A stretch of 19,574 nucleotides of DNA. Origin: Solirubrobacteraceae bacterium. Lineage in GTDB: Bacteria > Actinomycetota > Thermoleophilia > Solirubrobacterales > Solirubrobacteraceae. The position numbers were made by a program, and so were the translations under genes. The DNA is taken from the NCBI GenBank assembly GCA_030151725.1, contig JASLDD010000157.1:1-19574 (forward strand), in the 5' to 3' direction. The notes under the pieces were generated by a model. It was given only the letters and a program-made list of their open reading frames with translations. It was not told the origin of the DNA and searched no databases. Positions 15,175 to 19,574 of the stretch are shown in pieces (position 1 is the stretch's first letter; each line of letters starts with the position of its first letter).

Positions 15175-17373
15175 GTGACCATCTTCGCTCGCTTCTTCCA
15201 CCCCCGCTCGATGTCAACCTTCCGCCCCACCGCTCGAGGACTGATCCTTACGGTGTGCCTGGCGGCCCTGTCACTGGCGCTTGCAGCCCCGGCTGGAGCA
15301 GTCGTTACGACGAACGAAGAAGGAGCGCCGGTCGGAGTACAGCCACGCGTCGAGGGGGTTCTGTTCGATGGGCCGCTCGCGTTCGATCAGTTCGGCGAAG
15401 AAGGGGAAGAACTCGAAACTCCCCGGGTGCTCGAACTCAAAACGCCGAACGAATTCAGCAACAAAAACGGCAACCCCGTCCTGCACGGTAGTGCGGTCTA
15501 CGCGATCTACTGGGACCCCACTTATCACTACCACGATGACTGGAAAGAAAAGATCGACGAATTCCTCGAAGCGCTCGGCGGCGCAAGCAACCAGCTGACG
15601 GACGTCCTCGCGGTCGACACGCAGTACACCGACAAGAGCAATCAGCCGGCCTACAACCGCGTCACCTTCCGCGGCGCCGCGGAAGACACCGAAGCCTACC
15701 CCGTCTCCGGCTGCACCGATCCTCACCCGATCAAAGAAAAGCCGGTGCTGCACACCTACCCGCTTGGATGCCTGACCGACAAACAGGTTCGCGAACAGCT
15801 TCAGCACTACGTCTCGGTGCACGGGCTGCCCACGGGCATGAACACGGTCTACTACCTCCTCACACCTCCCGGCCTGACTGTGTGCCTGGACAAAGGCGGG
15901 AAAAACGGTCACTGCTCGGACTTCGAAGAAACGCAGAAAAGCTACGAACACAGCTTCTGCAGCTACCACTCCGACATCAACCCCGGTCTGCTGCCGACAG
16001 GTGACGGCAACACGGTCATCTACTCGGTGATCCCGTGGACGGCGGGAGGCCTGCACGACGGCGACTTCCAGGCGGAAGACCAGACCCTGGCGACTTACTG
16101 CCAGGACGGCGGCTTCAACCCCGAACCGGAAAAGGGGTATGAAGCGGAACCTGTAGAGCAGGAGCCCAACCAGCCCGAACAGTGCCCGTCTGTGATTGGC
16201 GACGGTTTCTGCGACACGGGCCTCGCGGATCTGATCATCAACCAGATCGGCGAGGAGCAGCAGAACACCATGACCAACCCGCTCCTGAACGCGTGGCAGG
16301 ACCCGATCGGCAACGAGGCGACGGACGAGTGCCGGAACTTCTTCGGGCCCACAGAAGGCTCCTACCCGGAAAACAAGGCCTCAGGCGCGGGCACCCTGTA
16401 CGACCAGGAAATCGGAGGCAGGCACTACTACTTGAACGATGCCTTCGACCTGTCGGCCCTGCGACTCACCTACCCCGGTGTTCCGTGCTTGAGGGGCGTA
16501 AACCTCCAGCCGAAATTCACGGCTCCCAACGCGGTCAACGTGAACGACATCGTGAGCTTCGACGGCATGGAGTCGAACATCACCCTGAACTCCGCATTCG
16601 GTTACGAAGCAAGCGGCGCACCCGACGCAAACTACGCGACTTACAGATGGAACTTCGGCGACGGCTCGACTGAAATCTCAGGATTCGCTCCCGGCGCGCC
16701 GGTCTGCTCGGAACCGTGGCTCTCCCCGTGCGCGGCGAGCGTGTTCCACTCATACGCATATGGCGGCACTTACAACGTCACCCTGACCGTCACCGACGTG
16801 GGCGGCAACGTCCAGAGCATCACGAAGTCGATCACGGTGATCGGGCCGCCCAAACCCGCCACCCCCGAAACGACGAGCGGCACCGGCTCGACGGGCTCAA
16901 CCGGCTCGACCGGCACCACGGGCTCCACCCCGGGCACCCCAGGAGGCCCCCCGGTCTCCAGCGGCGCCGAAGGCGTAGCCGCCCCGGTGGCCACCGCTGT
17001 GATCCTCTCGCACTCGCTGAAGAGCGTGCTAGGCAAGTCCGGTCTGGTTGTCCGCTATGACGTCAACGAGCAGGTGGCAGGGCACTTCGAAATCACGATC
17101 CCCAGCTCGCTGGCACGGAAGATGAAGATCAAGGGCCCGGCGGCAACAAGCTTCGCTCGCGGGACCGCCCCGCAGACCTTGATCGCGAAAGTGATCCTGG
17201 TGACGACGAAGGGCGGCTCCGGCATCGTCCACATCCAGATCTCAAAGACGGTGGCGGCGCGACTGCGCAAGCTGCACAAGCTCTCGCTGCTGATGCGCCT
17301 GAGCGTGCGCAACGCCGCTTCGCATCTGCCGGTCGCCACCACGGTGCTGGCCGAAGCGACCCTCTCGCACTAG
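15175..17373 (+). CDS. Large secreted PKD-domain protein with degenerate HExxE-type region
   Basis: This 732-residue exported protein has a signal peptide ending near AGA (40-42). The N-terminal half (about 95-440) is typical of secreted proteins I know from Thermoleophilia (VYAIYWDP, VDTQYTD, LPTGMNTVYYLLTP, FCSYHSD). Members usually carry SHE-x-x-E-x-x-TDP; here the equivalent is GEEQQNTMTNP (359-369), with the His and second Glu lost. A PKD-like beta domain follows (about 445-557; YRWNFGDGS, then HSYAYGGTYNVTLTVTD), then a Gly-Ser-Thr linker (568-590) and a C-terminal beta-rich domain (605-732). The mature part has 12 Cys, suggesting disulfides. GTG 15175 gives a long n-region; ATG 15211 (codon 13) gives a more usual signal peptide, and neither has a good SD. 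Glu codons in the first half are nearly all GAA, unlike the neighbours. Function unknown. Confidence 0.82.
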   Translation: MTIFARFFHPRSMSTFRPTARGLILTVCLAALSLALAAPAGAVVTTNEEGAPVGVQPRVEGVLFDGPLAFDQFGEEGEELETPRVLELKTPNEFSNKNGNPVLHGSAVYAIYWDPTYHYHDDWKEKIDEFLEALGGASNQLTDVLAVDTQYTDKSNQPAYNRVTFRGAAEDTEAYPVSGCTDPHPIKEKPVLHTYPLGCLTDKQVREQLQHYVSVHGLPTGMNTVYYLLTPPGLTVCLDKGGKNGHCSDFEETQKSYEHSFCSYHSDINPGLLPTGDGNTVIYSVIPWTAGGLHDGDFQAEDQTLATYCQDGGFNPEPEKGYEAEPVEQEPNQPEQCPSVIGDGFCDTGLADLIINQIGEEQQNTMTNPLLNAWQDPIGNEATDECRNFFGPTEGSYPENKASGAGTLYDQEIGGRHYYLNDAFDLSALRLTYPGVPCLRGVNLQPKFTAPNAVNVNDIVSFDGMESNITLNSAFGYEASGAPDANYATYRWNFGDGSTEISGFAPGAPVCSEPWLSPCAASVFHSYAYGGTYNVTLTVTDVGGNVQSITKSITVIGPPKPATPETTSGTGSTGSTGSTGTTGSTPGTPGGPPVSSGAEGVAAPVATAVILSHSLKSVLGKSGLVVRYDVNEQVAGHFEITIPSSLARKMKIKGPAATSFARGTAPQTLIAKVILVTTKGGSGIVHIQISKTVAARLRKLHKLSLLMRLSVRNAASHLPVATTVLAEATLSH
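16885..16929 (+). repeat. Five tandem 9-bp units encoding a Gly-Ser/Thr-Thr linker
   Basis: Variants of GGCTCGACC repeat five times in frame inside the PKD-protein gene, giving (Gly-Ser/Thr-Thr)x5 at residues 571-585. It links the PKD domain to the C-terminal domain and is a plausible site of slippage length variation. Confidence 0.8.
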
Positions 17374-17379
17374 AGAAGC

Positions 17380-17571
17380 TCAGTCCGAGGCGTCTTTGCC
17401 TCGCTTGGAGCGCGACTTGTCGCGGAAGACGAAGTACCAGAGCGCGGCCAGGAGCACATAGCAGCCGACCATCGACACGACCGAGAGAATGGCGATCCCG
17501 GTGTTGCCCGCGGTCAGCGATTCACCGTCGAGTGCCAGGGGAATCGAGAGGACGAGACTTACGAGTGACAT
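17380..17571 (-). CDS. Small single-pass membrane protein, unknown function
   Basis: The product has 63 residues. A short hydrophobic N-terminus (1-14) is followed by one clear transmembrane helix (about 25-49, ending ALWYFVFR) and a basic tail (DKSRSKRGK), which by the positive-inside rule should face the cytoplasm. GGAGAG lies 3 nt before ATG 17571. The gene begins 11 nt after the NlpC/P60-type lipoprotein gene, so the two are probably co-transcribed. It ends 6 bp from the convergent PKD-protein gene. No family is recognised; it could be a small accessory subunit. The SD, tight spacing and membrane composition support a real gene. Confidence 0.62.
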   Translation of the reverse strand: MSLVSLVLSIPLALDGESLTAGNTGIAILSVVSMVGCYVLLAALWYFVFRDKSRSKRGKDASD

Positions 17572-17582
17572 GGGCTCTCCGG

Positions 17583-18377
17583 TCAGAGACCGGGGTAGTG
17601 CCTCACGACGTAGCCGGAGTTGTCGACGGGAGCGACCTGCCAGCGCGAGGCGTACACACCGCTGCGCCCGGCTGTGTCATATAGGACACCGTCCACATAC
17701 ATGTAAGTGTGACCGGCGTTGGCGTACACGGTGATGTAGCGCCCGGGGCCCGGCGCGCCCCAGTTCTCCAGTTCGCCGGATGTCTCAGGTGCGCTGAGGA
17801 GCCCTCCGGCGGCGAGGGCGTAGCTGACCGAGCCGGAGCAGTCGTAGGCGTTGTCCACAAAGGAGGCATGCCCACCTCCGAACACGTAGGGGAAGTCGGC
17901 GATCTCGTTGGCGCCCGCGATCACCTTCTGGATCACTTCGGGCAGGCCGGCCGGGATCGGCAGCGTGCCGTTTCCGCCGATCGACTCACCGCCGGGGACG
18001 GGCGTGAGCCGGTGTGTTTGGGCCTGCTTGGCGCTCTGTTCGACGGCCTTCATCTGCGACAGCTCGCTGCGGACTTCGGCGTCAGAGGGCGCTCCCGCGG
18101 CGACGATTGCTTCGCTGGCCTTCTTTGGCGTCGCTGCGGAGGAGTGGTGGACAGAGGCTGGGGCCGGGAAGCTGGCAGCTTCCTGGGGGTCGGCAACCTC
18201 CCTGCTCGTGGCAGCCGAGCTGTTGGCGGCGCCGGGGCTCGCAGCTGTGGTGGGCGGGGCCGCACTCTGCTTGGCGTGGCTTACCTTGGAGGCGACGGTT
18301 GCTTCCCCGCACGCGGCGATGGAGCCAGCCGCCAGCAGGCAGCACAGCAACGCGGGCGCCTTGCTCGAGAACCCCAT
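17583..18377 (-). CDS. NlpC/P60-type cell-wall hydrolase lipoprotein
   Basis: This 264-residue protein has a type II signal peptide with lipobox IAAC (Cys23), then a long Ala/Ser/Pro-rich spacer (25-100), a short helical part and a C-terminal NlpC/P60-like papain-fold domain (about 145-262). YVFGGGHASFVDNAYDCSGS places the catalytic Cys at 180. AGHTYMYVDGVLYDTAG supplies His223 and probably Asp234 as the third residue. Such enzymes cleave peptide bonds in peptidoglycan stem peptides; the lipid anchor plus long spacer would let it reach the wall from the membrane. The variant spacing suggests a lineage-specific subfamily, so the exact bond is unknown. ATG 18377 has no SD but lies 6 nt from TAGCCT, fitting a leaderless start. 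It is the first gene of a pair with the small membrane protein and is divergent from the GtrA gene. Confidence 0.85.
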   Translation of the reverse strand: MGFSSKAPALLCCLLAAGSIAACGEATVASKVSHAKQSAAPPTTAASPGAANSSAATSREVADPQEAASFPAPASVHHSSAATPKKASEAIVAAGAPSDAEVRSELSQMKAVEQSAKQAQTHRLTPVPGGESIGGNGTLPIPAGLPEVIQKVIAGANEIADFPYVFGGGHASFVDNAYDCSGSVSYALAAGGLLSAPETSGELENWGAPGPGRYITVYANAGHTYMYVDGVLYDTAGRSGVYASRWQVAPVDNSGYVVRHYPGL

Positions 18378-18389
18378 GCATCTAGGCTA
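18378..18389 (-). promoter_or_regulatory. -10 element and likely leaderless start of the P60-type gene
   Basis: TAGCCT (18389-18384, minus strand) ends 6 nt before ATG 18377. No SD is present. No convincing -35 is seen. It lies back to back with the GtrA promoter in a 51-bp divergent gap. Confidence 0.45.
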
Positions 18390-18416
18390 GCGGCAGCGTC
18401 CGCCGGGAAGTGTCGC

Positions 18417-18428
18417 TACCCTGATGCG
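18417..18428 (+). promoter_or_regulatory. -10 element and likely leaderless start of the GtrA gene
   Basis: TACCCT (18417-18422) ends 6 nt before ATG 18429, with no SD between. The spacing is the same as at ilvA, the oxidoreductase operon and the P60-type gene. Confidence 0.45.
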
Positions 18429-18881
18429 ATGCGCGATGAAGCAACGGCTGTGGAACTGCGGCCGCACATTCGGCTGCTCCATGGGCTGCGCAGGCCGGCC
18501 AACTGGCTCCAGCTCGTGCGTTTTGGGCTCGTGGGGGCGGTCGGCTTCGTCGTCAACCTCGCCGTTTACGCCCTGTTCGTGCATTCTGTGGGGGTCGACT
18601 ACCGGGTCGCCGCCGTGGCGGCGTGGCTTGTCGCGGTGCTCAATAACTTCGTGCTCAATCGCCACTGGACGTTCGACGCGCGCGACGGCCAGGTCCACTT
18701 CCAGGCCCTGCGGTTCGTCGTGGTGAGCCTCGTTGCGTTCGGCTGCAGCCTGCTGTTGCTGACGCTGCTCGTGGAGAGCGCCGGGATGGCCAAGGTGCCT
18801 GCCCAGGCGCTTGCCGTGGCGGCCTCCACACCCCTGAACTTCCTCGGTAACAAGCTGTGGAGCTTTCGGGCATCGACGTGA
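18429..18881 (+). CDS. GtrA-family membrane protein
   Basis: This 150-residue integral membrane protein has four predicted helices (about 33-52, 58-75, 94-114 and 120-137). The GtrA signatures are RFGLVGAVGFVVNLAVYALF in helix 1, LNNFVLNRHWTFD after helix 2 (71-83), and PLNFLGNKLWSF at the C-terminus. Family members are implicated in moving lipid-linked sugars across the membrane or assisting cell-surface glycan synthesis. The cytoplasmic N-terminal 28 residues are basic. ATG 18429 was chosen because it sits at leaderless distance from TACCCT; the frame is open upstream, but only antisense to the P60-type gene. No glycosyltransferase partner lies next to it, so its sugar is unknown. Confidence 0.9.
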   Translation: MRDEATAVELRPHIRLLHGLRRPANWLQLVRFGLVGAVGFVVNLAVYALFVHSVGVDYRVAAVAAWLVAVLNNFVLNRHWTFDARDGQVHFQALRFVVVSLVAFGCSLLLLTLLVESAGMAKVPAQALAVAASTPLNFLGNKLWSFRAST

Positions 18882-18946
18882 GCTGAAGCGGTCCGCTGGG
18901 CCCGGTGTGTCGCTCCGGCGGCCTCTCGGGAGCTCATGACGCGACC

Positions 18947-18974
18947 TATACTCTGACATCCCCCCTCTCGGAGG
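18947..18974 (+). promoter_or_regulatory. -10 element and SD of the bifunctional nuclease gene
   Basis: TATACT (18947-18952) is a near-consensus -10 without a clear -35. The SD GGAGG (18970-18974) lies 6 nt from GTG 18981, so this gene, unlike its neighbours, should have a short leader of about 20 nt. Confidence 0.5.
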
Positions 18975-18980
18975 ATCCTT

Positions 18981-19472
18981 GTGCAGGAGATGGTGATTTA
19001 CGGCGTCAGCTTCGACATGGTTGGCAAGCAGCCGATCGTGCTCTTGAAGACGGTCGACGGCAACAAGTTCCTGCCGATCTGGATCGGGCACCCCGAGGCG
19101 GCGTCCATCTTGATGAAGCTCCAGGGGGCCGGAACTCCGCGGCCGATGACGCACGATTTGCTGTGCGACATCCTCGGCGAGCTGGATGTCAAGTGCACGC
19201 AGGTGTCTGTCACAGAGCTGCGGGAGAACACGTTCTTCGCTTCGATCACCCTCAGCGTGGGTGGCCGCGAGCTGGAAATCGACTCGCGTCCGAGCGACGC
19301 GATTGCCTTGGCAGTCCGCTCGGGCGCCCCCATCTACGCCGCCGAGGAGGTCATCTCCGAGTCGGCGATCGAGTTCGAGCACGACGTCGAGGAGTCGGAG
19401 GACGTCGTTGAGAAGTTCAAGGAGTTCTTGGACCAGGTCTCCCCGGAGGACTTCGCGGCGGGGGACTCTTAG
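18981..19472 (+). CDS. Bifunctional nuclease family protein (DUF151)
   Basis: This 163-residue protein is a clear DUF151 member. It has MVIYGVSFDMVGKQPIVLL at the N-terminus, FLPIWIGHPEAASI (about 31-44), DLLCDILGELDV in the middle, and the signature SRPSDAIALAVRSGAPIYA (about 102-120). A plant homologue was reported to have both RNase and DNase activity, hence the family name; the bacterial role is poorly defined. The acidic C-terminal tail (about 128-163) is extra to the core. GTG 18981 has a good SD. The protein has no signal peptide and should be cytosolic. The gene stands alone, 99 bp after the GtrA gene. Confidence 0.92.
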   Translation: MQEMVIYGVSFDMVGKQPIVLLKTVDGNKFLPIWIGHPEAASILMKLQGAGTPRPMTHDLLCDILGELDVKCTQVSVTELRENTFFASITLSVGGRELEIDSRPSDAIALAVRSGAPIYAAEEVISESAIEFEHDVEESEDVVEKFKEFLDQVSPEDFAAGDS

Positions 19473-19479
19473 TCTCTGT

Positions 19480-19513
19480 TTGAACTCTGTATCACCATAG
19501 ATATACAGCGTTC
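19480..19513 (+). promoter_or_regulatory. Promoter-like sequence inside an 11-bp inverted repeat
   Basis: TTGAAC (19480-19485) and TATACA (19502-19507), 16 nt apart, resemble a sigma-70-type promoter. The same stretch forms an inverted repeat GAACTCTGTAT-N10-ATACAGCGTTC (19482-19513, 10 of 11 positions matching), so a repressor could cover the promoter. A downstream ATTTT makes a weak terminator of the DUF151 gene an alternative reading. No start codon or gene is evident from here to the window edge. Confidence 0.45.
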
Positions 19514-19574
19514 ATTTTGGGAGACACGTTCGCCCCCTCCTTCGCACGACCCTGTCGGCGCCGGTCACCGCAGC

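Noticed and set aside
16885..16929. Short tandem repeat as a CRISPR-like or mobile-element remnant
   Set aside because: The units are 9 bp, contiguous, in frame and encode a Gly-Ser-Thr linker; there are no spacers.
18387..19382. 331-codon minus-strand frame opposite GtrA and DUF151
   Set aside because: It is antisense to two well-recognised genes and has a low-complexity, charged translation.
19482..19513. GAAC and GTTC half-sites read as an SOS (LexA) box
   Set aside because: Actinobacterial LexA boxes have GAAC and GTTC separated by 4 bases; here they are 24 apart.

Overview
The window is GC-rich, densely coded bacterial DNA. Almost every third codon position is G or C, GTG/TTG starts are common, and several genes appear to be read from leaderless mRNAs. 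Together with a DUF151 bifunctional-nuclease protein, GtrA, Ser/Thr-tethered lipoproteins and secreted protein types that I associate with Solirubrobacterales-like lineages, this points to an actinobacterium, probably class Thermoleophilia. That placement is inference from gene content. No rRNA, tRNA, CRISPR array or insertion sequence was seen.

Left part (1-8899): metabolism. A minus-strand pair encodes a choline-kinase-like phosphotransferase and a sarcosine/dimethylglycine dehydrogenase that runs off the left edge. Divergent from them is ilvA (threonine ammonia-lyase with an ACT domain). Convergent to ilvA is a translationally coupled pair: a GlpA-like FAD oxidoreductase and a glycerol-kinase-like FGGY kinase, probably a polyol or glycerol catabolic pair. 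A small lipoprotein of unknown function lies upstream of that pair, divergent from a class I/II aminotransferase.

Middle (8925-14071): transport and signalling, all on the minus strand. A three-gene polar amino-acid ABC importer runs binding lipoprotein, permease, ATPase, with 4-nt coupling between permease and ATPase. Upstream of it sits a membrane-bound CHASE-like/GGDEF/EAL protein with intact signature residues for both making and degrading cyclic di-GMP.

Right part (14072-19574): cell envelope. The intergenic region at about 14209-14320 holds a convincing ydaO/yuaA-type cyclic-di-AMP riboswitch ahead of a secreted LytM/M23-fold protein that lacks two of the expected zinc histidines. Next come a large secreted PKD-domain protein whose HExxE-type motif is broken and whose Glu codons are mostly GAA; a minus-strand pair of an NlpC/P60-type lipoprotein and a 63-residue membrane protein; a GtrA-family membrane protein; and a DUF151 bifunctional nuclease. 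The window ends in an 11-bp inverted repeat overlapping a promoter-like sequence.

The most interesting features are the cyclic-di-AMP riboswitch driving a catalytically degenerate envelope protein, divergent from a cyclic-di-GMP enzyme; a shared TANNNT-N6-start geometry at four genes; and the two secreted proteins with apparently lost active sites. No wholly new multi-gene system could be demonstrated from the sequence alone.
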